Assembly (NCBI RefSeq): GCF_002868735.1
Contig: NZ_CP025611.1
Span: 2,797,001-2,861,000, forward strand
Reading direction: 5' to 3'
Length of the DNA stretch: 64,000 bases
Origin: Niveispirillum cyanobacteriorum
GTDB taxonomy: Bacteria > Pseudomonadota > Alphaproteobacteria > Azospirillales > Azospirillaceae
Part shown: positions 1-10,383 of the stretch, in pieces
How positions within the stretch are numbered: the stretch's first letter is position 1
Layout: every line of letters begins with the position of its first letter
Notes under the pieces: generated by a model
Database searches by the model: none
What the model saw: the letters and a program-made list of their open reading frames with translations, nothing else
Told to the model about the DNA's origin: nothing
Position numbers and translations under genes: made by a program

Positions 1-109
1 CATCCTCACCGATCAAGTCATCGCCAATGCGCGGATCGACCTCTACCTCAGTCTTGGCGGCGACTGGACGGGCAGTATTCCCGCGGTCGAGCCGGCCCAG
101 AAATCCTGA
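1..109 (+). CDS. Outer-membrane efflux protein (NodT/TolC family), C-terminal end only
   Basis: Thirty-five codons of an open frame enter from the left edge and stop with TGA at 107-109. The last residues include the segment DLYLSLGGDW, typical of the C-terminus of NodT/OprM-type outer-membrane factors of RND pumps. The periplasmic adaptor gene begins 20 bases later and the inner-membrane pump follows, the usual order for a tripartite efflux operon. The protein would form the outer-membrane exit channel. Only the tail is visible, so family assignment rests on this short motif and on context. Confidence 0.6.
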   Translation, partial: ILTDQVIANARIDLYLSLGGDWTGSIPAVEPAQKS

Positions 110-129
110 TCCAAAAATGGAGCGAAACC

Positions 130-1329
130 ATGTCTGCTCCCGATAATCTGCCCGTCGAATCGTCCAGTGAAGCCGATTCCAGGACGGGCAGGGTGACCGG
201 ATTGCTCCAGGTCGGGCTCGTCATCGGCGTCCTTGTCGCTGGCCTTGCTGCCAACCAGATCCTGTCTAAGTTGGCCGTCGAACCGCAGATACGCACGTCT
301 GGTGCGTCAAGTGTCACCGCCCGTGTCGTGCAACCAGAGATCAGCGACACCCGGATCCGGCTGTTCGAAACCGGGACGGTGCAGGTCAGGAATTCCATCG
401 AGCTGAGCCCACAGGTAAGTGGACGCGTCGTCTGGGTCAGTCCAGCGCTGGTTGCCGGCGGCACGTTCCGTCGGGGTGAGGTGCTGTTCCGTCTCGACAA
501 TGCCGACTACCGCGCCGGGATCGATCGCTCCCATGCGGATCTGGCCGCCCGGCAGGCGGATCTCCAGGTCGAGCGAGCAGAGGCGGAGATCGCGCGGCGG
601 GAGTGGGACCTTGTCAGTCCCGGAAAGCCGGTGCCGGCCAATGTGGCCAGGGAGGCTCAGCTGGCGCGGGCTGAAGCCGCCGTCCGGTCGGCCCAAACCG
701 CGCTTGCCGATGCCGAACGGAATCTTTCCCGGGTGGCGTTCTCGCTGCCTTTCGATGGGCGGGTGCAGACGACCGCCGTGGAGGTCGGCCAGAATCTCCT
801 GGCCGGGCATTCCTATGGCCGGGCCTATCAGCAAGGCCGGATCGAGGTCTCGGTCCCGGTCAATGCGCTGATGCTGGAAGCCCTGGCGCCGGCGACCGGG
901 CGGGAGGCGATTGTGCGACCGCGCAAGCTGCTGCTGTCCCAGGTCGATCTGGCCTATGCCGCCATGGTCAAGCAGGCGGATGCCGAACTCGACCCGAAGA
1001 CACGGCTTGCGCGCCTGACCCTCGAATTCACCGGACCGGTGCCGCTCCTTCCTGGCGACTTCGTGGATGTGGAGATCACGGGTCCCATCATCCAGGGCAC
1101 CTATCGGATCCCGGAGGGGGCCATGCAGGAGAACCGAACCGTTTGGGTGGTTGCCGGCGGTCGCCTCGCCCAGCGCAGGCCGCAGCCGGTGTTCGTCGAA
1201 GACGGTGTCATCTCGGTCCTGCCCTTCGACACCGCCGACGGCATCGTCGTCAGCCTGCTGAATGATCCACGTGAGGGCGATCTGGTGGTCCCGGTCGGTG
1301 ACGTGCGGGTCGATGGGGGACGGCCATGA
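130..1329 (+). CDS. RND efflux periplasmic adaptor (HlyD/AcrA-like membrane fusion protein)
   Basis: The 399-residue protein should link an inner-membrane RND pump to an outer-membrane channel. A single N-terminal membrane anchor lies at about residues 25-45. A barrel-sandwich/lipoyl-like segment (about residues 95-130, with SGRVVWVSP) is followed by a predicted alpha hairpin rich in Ala, Arg and Glu (about 140-200) and by beta-barrel domains. The stop overlaps the start of the RND pump by four bases (ATGA), so the two are translationally coupled. Substrate cannot be told from sequence. The absence of a lipobox suggests an uncleaved anchor. Confidence 0.9.
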   Translation: MSAPDNLPVESSSEADSRTGRVTGLLQVGLVIGVLVAGLAANQILSKLAVEPQIRTSGASSVTARVVQPEISDTRIRLFETGTVQVRNSIELSPQVSGRVVWVSPALVAGGTFRRGEVLFRLDNADYRAGIDRSHADLAARQADLQVERAEAEIARREWDLVSPGKPVPANVAREAQLARAEAAVRSAQTALADAERNLSRVAFSLPFDGRVQTTAVEVGQNLLAGHSYGRAYQQGRIEVSVPVNALMLEALAPATGREAIVRPRKLLLSQVDLAYAAMVKQADAELDPKTRLARLTLEFTGPVPLLPGDFVDVEITGPIIQGTYRIPEGAMQENRTVWVVAGGRLAQRRPQPVFVEDGVISVLPFDTADGIVVSLLNDPREGDLVVPVGDVRVDGGRP

Positions 1330-4300
1330 CCCAGGAAATGCCGGAGCCGCGTGGCCTTATCGCGTGGTTTGTCAGGAACAGTGTGGCTGCCAATCTTCTG
1401 ATGGTTGGGATGCTGGTCGGCGGCCTTATCGTAATGAGCCGGACCAAGGCCGAGGTGTTGCCGCAGATCGACCCAAGGGTGATCAGCGTTACGGTCGACT
1501 ATCCCGGCGCCACGCCGAAGGAGGTCGAGGACGCCATAACCCGGCGGGCGGAAGACGCGGTCATGGGGTTGACGGGCATCGAACGTGTCACCTCTGTTGC
1601 AGCAGAAAGCAAAGGTTTGATCACCATCGACGTCAGCGACTTCGCCGATGTCCAGTCCGTGAAAGAGGACGTGCACTCCGCCCTGGACCAACTGGTCGAC
1701 TTTCCGCCAACGGATGCCCATGAACCAAGGGTGACGGTGACCGAACCCGTGTCATCGGTGATGCGCCTTGTCATCGCTGGCACTGTGGGCGAGAAGGCGC
1801 TGAAACAGGCCGCAGAGAACCTCCGACGCGACCTGCTTGCCAGGGATGGCATCAGCATGGTGACCCTGCAGGGCGAGCGGGACTATGAGATCGCCGTCCA
1901 AGTGTCGGAAAAGGATCTCCGCGCCTACGACCTTCGCATCGAACAGGTCGCCGCCGCCGTTAGAGCTGCGTCCGTCAGCCTTTCCCTGGGGACGGTTCGC
2001 ACCTCTGGCGGTGACGTGCTACTGCGCACGGATAACGAGGCGCGCGACGCCGCCGCCCTTGCCGAGATCGTTGTGATCAGCGACCGCAATGGCCAGCGCG
2101 TCCGCCTGGGTGAGATCTCCACCATTACGGACGGCTTCGTCGAAACCCCGTTGATCAATACTTACAATGGCGAACCGGCCGTCTTCTTGAAGATCGACCG
2201 GGCGGATGATGAGGACGCCTTTGAAGTTCGCGAGGCTGTGCAAGCCTTTCTTGAGACTTACAGGCCGCCGGCCGGCGTTGACGTGACAGGGATCAGCGAC
2301 ACGACCGAAATCATCGGCGACCGGATCAACCTGCTGACCCGCAACGCCATCATGGGCCTTGCCTTGGTCTTCGTCTTCCTTGCCCTGACCCTGGACCTCA
2401 GGCTGGCCTTCTGGGCCAGTGTTGGCATACCCTCGGCCTTCATCGGGGGGTTCCTGCTCTTCGGTCAGTTCACCACCATCAACATGACGTCCCTGCTGGG
2501 GCTGATCGTCGTGCTTGGCATCGTTGTGGATGACGCCATCGTCGTCGGCGAGAACATCCATGAGCAGCAGGCACGCCGGGGCGCCGGTGCTCTGTCGGCC
2601 ATCGCCGGTGCCCGCGGCGTTTTCGTGCCCGTCTTTGTCGGCGTCACGACGACAATGGTCGCCTTCGCGACCTTGCTGATGTCCTCCGGGGTGATCGGCC
2701 AGATCCTGCGGCCAGTCCCAATCGTGGTGCTGAGCGTGCTTTTCCTTTCCCTGATCGAGGCTTTCCTCATCCTGCCTAATCACCTGGCTCATGGCGGGGA
2801 TTGGAGCACGGGCGCGATGCGTCGGCTGCGCAATCGCGTGCAGAAGGGGATAGATTGGATCAGCGACGGCGTTTTCGTCCCGCTGGCGCGGCTCAGCGTC
2901 CAGTTTCCCGCTGTTGTCATTGCCAGCGCCTTGGCCCTGCTGATCGCGACCGTGGGGCTTGTGTCCGGCGGGCATATCCGCTTCATCTTCTTTCCCGTGG
3001 TGGAAGGAGACGAGATCACCGTCGCGCTCGAAATGCCGGCAGGCACTCCCTTCGAGCAGACCGAGGGGGCGATGCAACAGGTGATCACCGCCCTCCAAAC
3101 CGGGGTCGGTGGCCAGGAGGCGGGACTGTATCGCTCCCTGTCGGTCACCATCGGTGGGCGGTTGTCCTCGGGATTGCGGGACAGTGGTACGGAACTGCGT
3201 TCCGAAGTCGCCGTCGCCACGCTGGAGCTGGCGCCGGCGGGCCAGCGCGACCTCACCTCTGCCGAGATCGAAAGGCGCTGGCGGGCGGCGGCTGGACCGA
3301 TCCCAGGGGTCAAGGCCCTGACCTTCGAATCCTCCGGGCTTGCCGCGGGCGCGGATGTCAGTTTCAACCTGTCCCACCCGGATGACGACGTCCTGCTCGA
3401 CGCGGTCGCGCGCCTGACGGCGGAGGTGGCGACCGTTGCCGGTGTCGATGAAATTCAGTCGACTGCCCAGCCTGGCAAGCGCCAGATTGAGTTCGCCCTG
3501 ACGCCGGCGGGGGCCGCCGCCGGCCTGACCGTGGACGATCTTTCCCGAAGCATCCGCCGGTCCTACTTCGGCGAAGAGGTGCAGCGGTTCCAGCGCGACG
3601 GGGAGGAGGTCGAGGTGTTCATCCGCTTCCCGGAGGCGGAACGCCGGAGCCTTGCTGATCTGGCCCGCCTGCGTATACCACTTCCCGATGGCTCGGAGGT
3701 GCCGCTGAGCACCGTGGCCAGCATCAAGGAGACGCGCAGCTTCGTCACCATTGATCGGGTGGACGGCCAGCGCGTCATCAGCCTCAGCGCCGATGTGGAT
3801 GAGGCCATTACCACGCCAGGGGCCGTGACAGCCCTGATCGAAGGACGGTTCCTGACGCCGGTCCTGCGCGACTATCCGGGTCTAAGCGTGTCTTTGGAAG
3901 GCCAGGCGCGTGACCAGGCGGATGAGATGGCCGCTTTGATCCAGAATTTCGTTATCGCCATGCTGGCCATCTACGCCCTGATCGCCTGCGTCCTGCGGTC
4001 CTACGTCCAGCCGATCATCATCATGGCGATCATTCCGTTCGGCCTGATCGGCGCTATCCTGGGGCACATGCTGCTGGGCTTCGACCTGTCCTTTCCATCG
4101 CTGTTCGGCTTGGTGGCCTTATCCGGCGTGATCATCAACGACAGCATCGTGCTGATCGACTATGTCAATGAGCGCGAGAAGGATGGCAGCAACCGGTTGG
4201 ACGTGATTGTCGAAGCCGTGCGGCGCCGATTCCGGCCCATCTTCATCACAACGATGACCACCTTCATCGGCCTCGTCCCGATGATCGCGGAGACCAGTAT

Positions 4301-4439
4301 CCAGGCACAGTTCCTCATCCCCATGGCGGTCAGCCTCGCCTTCGGGATCCTGTTCGGCAGCATCCTGATCCTGCTGCTCGTGCCTGCCTGCCTCGCCTTT
4401 GGCGCCGGCCAGCGTCAAGTCGGACCTACCCGGGATTAG
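1326..4439 (+). CDS. RND efflux pump, inner-membrane permease
   Basis: The 1037-residue protein has the duplicated RND layout: an N-terminal membrane helix (about residues 12-32), a large periplasmic domain, helices 2-6, a second periplasmic domain and helices 8-12. The fourth helix carries the proton-relay acidic pair in GIVVDDAIVVGENI (D402, D403), and the second half has the matching GVIINDSIVLIDYVNE segment. Length matches the AcrB/CzcA superfamily. With the adaptor and the outer-membrane protein it makes a proton-driven tripartite exporter. The sequence looks closer to the broad hydrophobe/uncharacterised RND group than to heavy-metal CzcA pumps, but the substrate is not decidable. Confidence 0.93.
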   Translation: MTQEMPEPRGLIAWFVRNSVAANLLMVGMLVGGLIVMSRTKAEVLPQIDPRVISVTVDYPGATPKEVEDAITRRAEDAVMGLTGIERVTSVAAESKGLITIDVSDFADVQSVKEDVHSALDQLVDFPPTDAHEPRVTVTEPVSSVMRLVIAGTVGEKALKQAAENLRRDLLARDGISMVTLQGERDYEIAVQVSEKDLRAYDLRIEQVAAAVRAASVSLSLGTVRTSGGDVLLRTDNEARDAAALAEIVVISDRNGQRVRLGEISTITDGFVETPLINTYNGEPAVFLKIDRADDEDAFEVREAVQAFLETYRPPAGVDVTGISDTTEIIGDRINLLTRNAIMGLALVFVFLALTLDLRLAFWASVGIPSAFIGGFLLFGQFTTINMTSLLGLIVVLGIVVDDAIVVGENIHEQQARRGAGALSAIAGARGVFVPVFVGVTTTMVAFATLLMSSGVIGQILRPVPIVVLSVLFLSLIEAFLILPNHLAHGGDWSTGAMRRLRNRVQKGIDWISDGVFVPLARLSVQFPAVVIASALALLIATVGLVSGGHIRFIFFPVVEGDEITVALEMPAGTPFEQTEGAMQQVITALQTGVGGQEAGLYRSLSVTIGGRLSSGLRDSGTELRSEVAVATLELAPAGQRDLTSAEIERRWRAAAGPIPGVKALTFESSGLAAGADVSFNLSHPDDDVLLDAVARLTAEVATVAGVDEIQSTAQPGKRQIEFALTPAGAAAGLTVDDLSRSIRRSYFGEEVQRFQRDGEEVEVFIRFPEAERRSLADLARLRIPLPDGSEVPLSTVASIKETRSFVTIDRVDGQRVISLSADVDEAITTPGAVTALIEGRFLTPVLRDYPGLSVSLEGQARDQADEMAALIQNFVIAMLAIYALIACVLRSYVQPIIIMAIIPFGLIGAILGHMLLGFDLSFPSLFGLVALSGVIINDSIVLIDYVNEREKDGSNRLDVIVEAVRRRFRPIFITTMTTFIGLVPMIAETSIQAQFLIPMAVSLAFGILFGSILILLLVPACLAFGAGQRQVGPTRD

Positions 4440-4800
4440 AGTTGGTCTCCAGTGACCGAAAGGGAAGTCCTCGTTGCCCTGACTCAATCTTGAGCCTCAC
4501 CGCATAACTCAACAGTGGGTCACTTCTCGCCAGGAATCCAGGGTCAGTTCCGGGTTGAAATCAACTGCTGTGCTCAACGGTCGATCTTGGACGCCGTGGA
4601 CGGTACTGCAGCCGACCACGACGGGTGACCCTTCTCGGTATCCAGGACCAGCTGAACAGCGAGTTCACGGACCTCAGATGAGAAAATGTTCGTTGTCTTG
4701 GCGCATCGTAGCCCCACCATTTGAGGCGTTGGGGCCGCCGACAGTCCCAGTGCGGTTCACAGATTCCGACAAGTCAAACTTATCGGGATATGTTAGCCCC
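4440..4800. other. Intergenic region without a recognisable gene
   Basis: These 361 bases separate the rightward efflux operon from the leftward oxidoreductase operon. Reading frames on both strands are short and interrupted, and none resembles a family I know. I found no strong hairpin followed by a T-run, so the termination point of the two converging operons is not obvious. Short coding-like runs on the minus strand near 4550-4740 could be a decayed insertion sequence, but no end repeats are visible. Confidence 0.4.
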
Positions 4801-5247
<447 letters not shown>

Positions 5248-5302
5248 GATGTTGTTTCCCTCTCGTCTCTGGTCGCCCCTGACAGGGCGCGGTCTCGCCG
5301 TT

Positions 5303-7603
5303 TCAGGCCATTAGTTGATCGGCGATAGGCAACTGGCGGATCCGTTTGCCGGTGGCGGCGAAGATTGCATTGGTCAGGGCCGGAATGATCGGCGGCAGGC
5401 TCACCTCTCCGGTCCCCGTCGGTGGCAAGGTGCTGTCGATGATGTGGGTTTCCATGTGCAAGGGCGCATCGTCTATCCGCATGATGGGATAGGTGTCGAA
5501 GTTTCGTTCGACAACTTGTCCGCCCTCAATATGAATGCCCAGGCGCAGCGCCGTGGAGATCCCGTCAAGGGCACCGCCTTCTATCTGCTTGGCGATACCT
5601 GCGCGGTTAACGGGGGTGCCACAATCGATGGCACTGGTTACGCGCAAAACGCGGACCCTGCCTTGATCGACCCGTACCTCCACGACATGCGCGCAATAGC
5701 TTCCAAAGGTGAAATGGCAGGCGATGCCACGACCGACCCCCGGCGCTGTCGGTGAGCCCCAGCCCGCCTTCTCAGCAGCGAGGCGTAAAACCGCCGCCAG
5801 CCGACCGGTGCTGATAACCGTTGCGCCATATGCCTCTTCGTTTGGTATTTCACGATCCGGACCAAAAATATCCAGTTGAAAGCGCAGGGGGTCGGCCCCG
5901 GCAGCGTGCGCCAGTTCATCAATGAAACTTTGAACGGCGAAGGAAGAGACATTATGTCCAGGTGCCCGCCACGCGCCATAACTCATGCCGTGCTTTGTAT
6001 CGGGATGCCGGAAGCTACGCGCGCGAAAATTCGGCACCATGTGGCCTGGCGTGCCACCAAACTGAAAGCCAAAGCCAAGTGCTGACCGTTTGTAATCCCA
6101 AGCAATCAGTCGTCCTGCTGCATCCAACCCACCTTCAATTCTCTGAATACTGGCGGTGTTGAAGGTATCACAGGCAAAATCGTCGTCACGAGTCCAGGTT
6201 AACTTTATCGGCTTCTGCAGGAGATGAGAAAGGTGAATAGCCTCACAAATGAAATCAGCTCCGGCCTTACGCCCGAACCCGCCACCCATCCGGGCGCCCT
6301 CCGCCCGGACCTTCAGCGGATCGGCACCGGTGATCTCGGCGACTGACCGGGCAATCCGGTCCAGAAATTGGTGTGAGGCAATGACATGCAACCGGTCGGG
6401 CCGCATATCGGCGACAGCATTATGGGGCTCCATACACGCATGGGCGAGGGGCAGAACACTATATTCCGCCGATATCCGCCGCGCGGCCGCCGCCATGGCC
6501 TGATCGACATCGCCCCCAGACCGCCGCTCCGCCAAAGCCGTTGCTCCGGCCTCAAGCGCGCGACGCATCTCCTTTTCCTGAAAGCTGGTGCTTTCATGGG
6601 TGAAGTCGCTGACCCATTCAATTTTCAGCAGATTGCGCGCCTTGATCGCCGCCCACAGGCTTGTCGCGACGACAGCAACAGATCCATGTAGGCTGACATC
6701 ACTGTCGAGGGGGCGCTGCTGCCCGCTCCAACTGCGCTTGATGGTAATGACATCAACGACCCCGGGGACAGCGCGGGCTGCTTTGTCGTCTAAAGATTTT
6801 ACATCTCCCCGAAACAGGGGCGACCGGGCCAATACGGCATGCAGCATGCCCGGAATTTCCTGGTCAATGCCAAACACGGGCTGACCTGTGACGATATCAC
6901 GCCCTTCCTTGCTTGGTTGATATGTGCCCAGCAGTGTGAACTTGTCGTTCGGCTTCAGGGCAAGAGCATTCGGATCTGCATCGGGCAGTCTGATCGCCAT
7001 TTCGACAAGTTTGGCATAGGGTAGACGCCGGTTGCTGGCCGCGTGCAGGACATGGCCCTTGTCCGTCGTCAATTCGGTGACCGGAACGCGCCAGGTGGCG
7101 GCGGCGGCGCGCAAAAGCCGATCACGAACCGCCGCACCAACTTGCCGTAACAGGGTGAAGTTGAAGCGCACCGTCGAGCTGCCGCCAGCCCCCTGATAGG
7201 CATGGGCGAAATCGACGCCCTTATCCGCCACGTCGCTGACTTTGTCGCCTTCCTTCACAGCTCGCAGGGTCAGGGGCATGGCCTTCACGGTGACCTGCGC
7301 CCAGTCAGCGTCCATCTCATCCGCTATTATCATCGGCAGGCTCGTGAACACGCCCTGACCCATTTCGGGTGTCGGGGCGCCAATGGTTACGCGATTATCA
7401 GGATCGATCCGCACGAACAGGCCAATATTGGGATCAAACCCGCTCGCAGCGGCGGCCCGCACCGCAGCCGGCGCCAGGCCGAACCAGGCCATCGGCAGTG
7501 TGGCGACCAGCGCACCGCCCGATAGGGAAAGTTTCAGGAACTGGCGTCGGGCCAGGGCAGTGGCAACGGGCGGGGCCGCCACATCGGTGGGTGCGGAGTT
7601 CAT
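5303..7603 (-). CDS. Molybdopterin-binding large subunit (isoquinoline 1-oxidoreductase beta-like)
   Basis: The 766-residue protein is the catalytic subunit of a xanthine-dehydrogenase-family hydroxylase, oxidising an aldehyde or N-heterocycle. A twin-arginine signal (ARRQFLKLS, about residues 18-27, followed by a hydrophobic stretch) predicts export of the folded enzyme to the periplasm. Molybdopterin-binding motifs are visible, including GGGFGRK around residue 455 and GTGEVSLPP near the C-terminus. Its start overlaps the end of the acylase gene by four bases (ATGA), which couples the two. The natural substrate is unknown; the family also contains aldehyde dehydrogenases. Confidence 0.92.
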   Translation of the reverse strand: MNSAPTDVAAPPVATALARRQFLKLSLSGGALVATLPMAWFGLAPAAVRAAAASGFDPNIGLFVRIDPDNRVTIGAPTPEMGQGVFTSLPMIIADEMDADWAQVTVKAMPLTLRAVKEGDKVSDVADKGVDFAHAYQGAGGSSTVRFNFTLLRQVGAAVRDRLLRAAAATWRVPVTELTTDKGHVLHAASNRRLPYAKLVEMAIRLPDADPNALALKPNDKFTLLGTYQPSKEGRDIVTGQPVFGIDQEIPGMLHAVLARSPLFRGDVKSLDDKAARAVPGVVDVITIKRSWSGQQRPLDSDVSLHGSVAVVATSLWAAIKARNLLKIEWVSDFTHESTSFQEKEMRRALEAGATALAERRSGGDVDQAMAAAARRISAEYSVLPLAHACMEPHNAVADMRPDRLHVIASHQFLDRIARSVAEITGADPLKVRAEGARMGGGFGRKAGADFICEAIHLSHLLQKPIKLTWTRDDDFACDTFNTASIQRIEGGLDAAGRLIAWDYKRSALGFGFQFGGTPGHMVPNFRARSFRHPDTKHGMSYGAWRAPGHNVSSFAVQSFIDELAHAAGADPLRFQLDIFGPDREIPNEEAYGATVISTGRLAAVLRLAAEKAGWGSPTAPGVGRGIACHFTFGSYCAHVVEVRVDQGRVRVLRVTSAIDCGTPVNRAGIAKQIEGGALDGISTALRLGIHIEGGQVVERNFDTYPIMRIDDAPLHMETHIIDSTLPPTGTGEVSLPPIIPALTNAIFAATGKRIRQLPIADQLMA

Positions 7604-9702
7604 GGGTTCATCTCCATCTGTTCGACCTCGCGGCTCGCGGCGGCGACGTCCTCATTGGTGAAGGAAAGGGCGCGCAACTTTCCTTGGGAGAACAGGGTCA
7701 GCTGTCCCCGGGTAGCGGTATCGGACGGGTCATCCTTGTTGCCATAGGCCAGCAGCCCCTGCGCCTCCGGACCACTGGGTCCGAAGGCCACGGCGGCGAT
7801 GAAATGGGAGGCATCGACCAGATCGAACCGACCGGTGGCACCACCTGCATCCCGGACCGGCTGATAGCGACCGGCATTGAAGGCGCCCAATTCGTCACGC
7901 CCCACCGGTGAGGGCAAATCCAGGCCGGCGCGGCGGATGCGATAGGCGTCGCCCCAGGCCACGTCCACCCGACCGAAGCGCTTGTGCAGATTGCGGCCCG
8001 CCTCGCGCAGAATGGTCAGCGCGCGGGGAACACCCACCGGTTCGTCGCGCCCACCCAAGGCCGGCAGCTGTTGGATATCCGCCGCTGGCACGGGCATCCC
8101 GGCGCGGCGCATCAGATATGACCATTCGGCGAAAAGCGGTCCGCCACGGCTGGCGGGGGTAGCCGTTCCGTCCCAGCCTTGCAGCACGCGCCCCAGTCCC
8201 GCGACCTCAGCGTCGGAAGCCGCCAAGGCGGCGGGCACCAGCCAAGGCAGGGCCAGACCGGCGGTATCCATGCCGCTGTCCGACGCCATGTGGGCAAGAT
8301 CCGACAGGGAGACCGAGCCGGCACCCGCCATCAGCGCCAGGGACCGCCGGCCGCGCGGCGTGCGGCGATCATCCGTCAGGGTCGCCGGCAGGGACGCGCG
8401 GTCGAGCACTGTCGGCCAGGAGGCGCTGGTCGGACCGTCATTGGCATTCTGGACAAAGCCGCCCGGCGGATTTTCCACCTGCGGCAGGTCCGCAAACGGC
8501 ACATAGTCCGACCAGAGCAGCGACGGGTCCCCACCATCAACCACACCGGCCCAGAATGAGCGGTCGCCCTTTGCACGGCGGGGGGAGAGGCCGTTGAACA
8601 GGTAATAGATTGATCCGTCGGCACCGGCGCGAACCAGATTGGTGATCGGCATCTGCTGCTGCGCCAGCGCCTGCTTGAACCGCGCCATGTCCGGCGCCTG
8701 CCACATGTCCCAAAGCTGGCGTAACAGATGCGGCCGTTCCAGCCCTGCGATGCGCACAGCAAGGACTTTGCCGTCCCGTTCGGCAATGACTGGTCCATGC
8801 AGCGTGGAACGCACCGTCAGGTCCAGATGCTGCAGGGCGCCCGTCGCATCCCGAACGTCGATCTGGACGGTGCGGCGGGTGAAGGCGCGCGTCCCGTCCC
8901 CGAAACGGTACCCGTCACCTTCCAATGTCGCGGCATAGAGATCGACACCATCGACATCGTTGAAGGTCAGGGCCCAGCCATGGCGTTGGGCAAAGCCCAT
9001 GACCGGCAGCGGCAATCCCGGGAAGGTCATGCCATAGATATTGGTGTCCCCCACCACCAGATGCTGTTCAAGCACGGTGAAGGGGTCACGCCAGGGGGAG
9101 TGCGGGTTGATCAGCAACAGGGTGCGTCCATCGGCGGATCGGGCCGGCGCCACGGCATAGGCGTTCGATCCGCGCTGTTCACGCCATTGCTCGGCTTGCG
9201 TCGCCAGACTATGGCCCGCCACGCCGACATGCAGCAGGGCCTGGACCAGGGCCAGTGGATCGCTGGGCTCCACGGTTTGCAGACAGGCCGCAACCCCCTC
9301 GCGCTTTGGGTGGTGCTGCAGCCACCTGTTCATGCCGGCGGCATAGGCGTCCAGGCCGGCCCGCATCTCCGGGTCCTGGGCGACCAGCCATTCCCGCGCC
9401 CGATCCGGAATGCCCAGTTGGTGCGTGCGGATATCGCCGGCCAATGCCTCCTCGCCGACACAGGCGGCCAGGGTTCCCCGTGCCGACAGGTAGGCCCGCG
9501 CGATGCTGTCGCCGCGCAGCCGCATCTGTGCCCAGCCCAGCGCGCGAAGGCCGGACGGAAGATCGGGTGCTGTGACATGCGGCACCTGCCATTCATCCCA
9601 ATCGATGCGCGCCGGGTCAGCGGCTGATGCTGCGGCCGTTGTTCCCAGCAGCAGCAATACCGCCAACGCCCGGCACAGGCGGCGGCGACGGGGCTTTATC
9701 AT
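7600..9702 (-). CDS. Penicillin acylase family Ntn hydrolase (possible N-acyl-homoserine lactone acylase)
   Basis: The 700-residue precursor has a signal peptide (MIKPRRRR then a hydrophobic run ending ASAA) and the family layout of a short alpha chain followed by a long beta chain. The autocatalytic cleavage site is Gly178-Ser179-Asn180 in QRGSNAYAV; Ser179 would be the N-terminal nucleophile after cleavage. This subfamily includes PvdQ/QuiP-type AHL acylases and cephalosporin acylases, so an amide hydrolase acting in the periplasm is expected. It is in an operon with a periplasmic molybdenum hydroxylase, which suggests that the acylase and oxidase act on related small molecules. That link is inference. 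Confidence 0.9.
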   Translation of the reverse strand: MIKPRRRRLCRALAVLLLLGTTAAASAADPARIDWDEWQVPHVTAPDLPSGLRALGWAQMRLRGDSIARAYLSARGTLAACVGEEALAGDIRTHQLGIPDRAREWLVAQDPEMRAGLDAYAAGMNRWLQHHPKREGVAACLQTVEPSDPLALVQALLHVGVAGHSLATQAEQWREQRGSNAYAVAPARSADGRTLLLINPHSPWRDPFTVLEQHLVVGDTNIYGMTFPGLPLPVMGFAQRHGWALTFNDVDGVDLYAATLEGDGYRFGDGTRAFTRRTVQIDVRDATGALQHLDLTVRSTLHGPVIAERDGKVLAVRIAGLERPHLLRQLWDMWQAPDMARFKQALAQQQMPITNLVRAGADGSIYYLFNGLSPRRAKGDRSFWAGVVDGGDPSLLWSDYVPFADLPQVENPPGGFVQNANDGPTSASWPTVLDRASLPATLTDDRRTPRGRRSLALMAGAGSVSLSDLAHMASDSGMDTAGLALPWLVPAALAASDAEVAGLGRVLQGWDGTATPASRGGPLFAEWSYLMRRAGMPVPAADIQQLPALGGRDEPVGVPRALTILREAGRNLHKRFGRVDVAWGDAYRIRRAGLDLPSPVGRDELGAFNAGRYQPVRDAGGATGRFDLVDASHFIAAVAFGPSGPEAQGLLAYGNKDDPSDTATRGQLTLFSQGKLRALSFTNEDVAAASREVEQMEMNP

Positions 9703-9749
9703 GGTCGTTTCCTATTGGGATTGTCGTAGGCTGCCAGCGTGCGGCTGCG

Positions 9750-10265
9750 TCACTTGCCGTCCTTGCGGGCCTGAAGTACGGCGGCCAGGAAGGGCGCATA
9801 ATCGGCATAGTCGCGATGCTCGATGACCTTGCCATTTTCCACCCGGATGGTGACCAGGAAGGGTGTGGTACTTTCCACGATGCGTCCGTCCGGCATTTTG
9901 GTCGCCCAGTTCAGGTCGCCTTCAAAGATGCCGTAGTGGCCCGTATGAATCCGTCGCATGGGCTTGAAGATGATTTTGGTGATACCGGCATAGCCTTCGC
10001 GGAACAGTTTCATCATGGCCGGCTTTCCGGTCGCACCCACCGACCCGAATACTAGTTCCGCCGTGCGATCCTGGAAGCTGGCTCCGTCCGCGACCAAGGG
10101 TTCCAGCCGGTCCCAATCCAGCCTGGTGTAGGCGTCGAAATAGGCATCGGCGACGGGACTGCTGTCGGCGGTCACCTGTGCGAAGGTAGGCTGGGCCTGG
10201 GCTAAGGCGGGGACGGTCCCCATTACGGACAGGACAATGATCGTAACGATCCTTGCGACAAGCAT
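9750..10265 (-). CDS. Secreted NTF2-like/SnoaL-like protein
   Basis: The 171-residue protein begins with a clear signal peptide (MLVARIVTIIVLSVMGTV, cleavage near ALAQA). The mature part has the NTF2-like cone fold pattern: an early helix with DAYFDAYTRLDWDRLEPLVAD and later strands with GDLNWATK and PFLVTIRVENGKVIEHRDY. This is typical of SnoaL-like or steroid-isomerase-like small proteins. It is the first gene of the leftward four-gene operon, 47 bases before the acylase. Its function is not known; a carrier or isomerase role on the operon's substrate is possible. Confidence 0.8.
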   Translation of the reverse strand: MLVARIVTIIVLSVMGTVPALAQAQPTFAQVTADSSPVADAYFDAYTRLDWDRLEPLVADGASFQDRTAELVFGSVGATGKPAMMKLFREGYAGITKIIFKPMRRIHTGHYGIFEGDLNWATKMPDGRIVESTTPFLVTIRVENGKVIEHRDYADYAPFLAAVLQARKDGK

Positions 10266-10344
10266 GTCATCTCCTTCTGGACAGTGTGGTTGGTCGCATC
10301 AAAAGGTGGAAGCAGACGGGCTTTCCATGTCTTTGGGATGAAAC

Positions 10345-10369
10345 CGCCGCAGCATGACGTGAAGCGGCG
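10345..10369. promoter_or_regulatory. Inverted repeat in the divergent promoter region of the NTF2-like gene and lytS
   Basis: A 6-bp inverted repeat CGCCGC (10345-10350) / GCGGCG (10364-10369) with a 13-base spacer lies just upstream of the kinase start, in the 118-base gap between the divergent operons. Its position fits an operator, but the arms are short and GC-rich, so chance is a real alternative. Confidence 0.2.
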
Positions 10370-10383
10370 TGACAGGTCCGGGT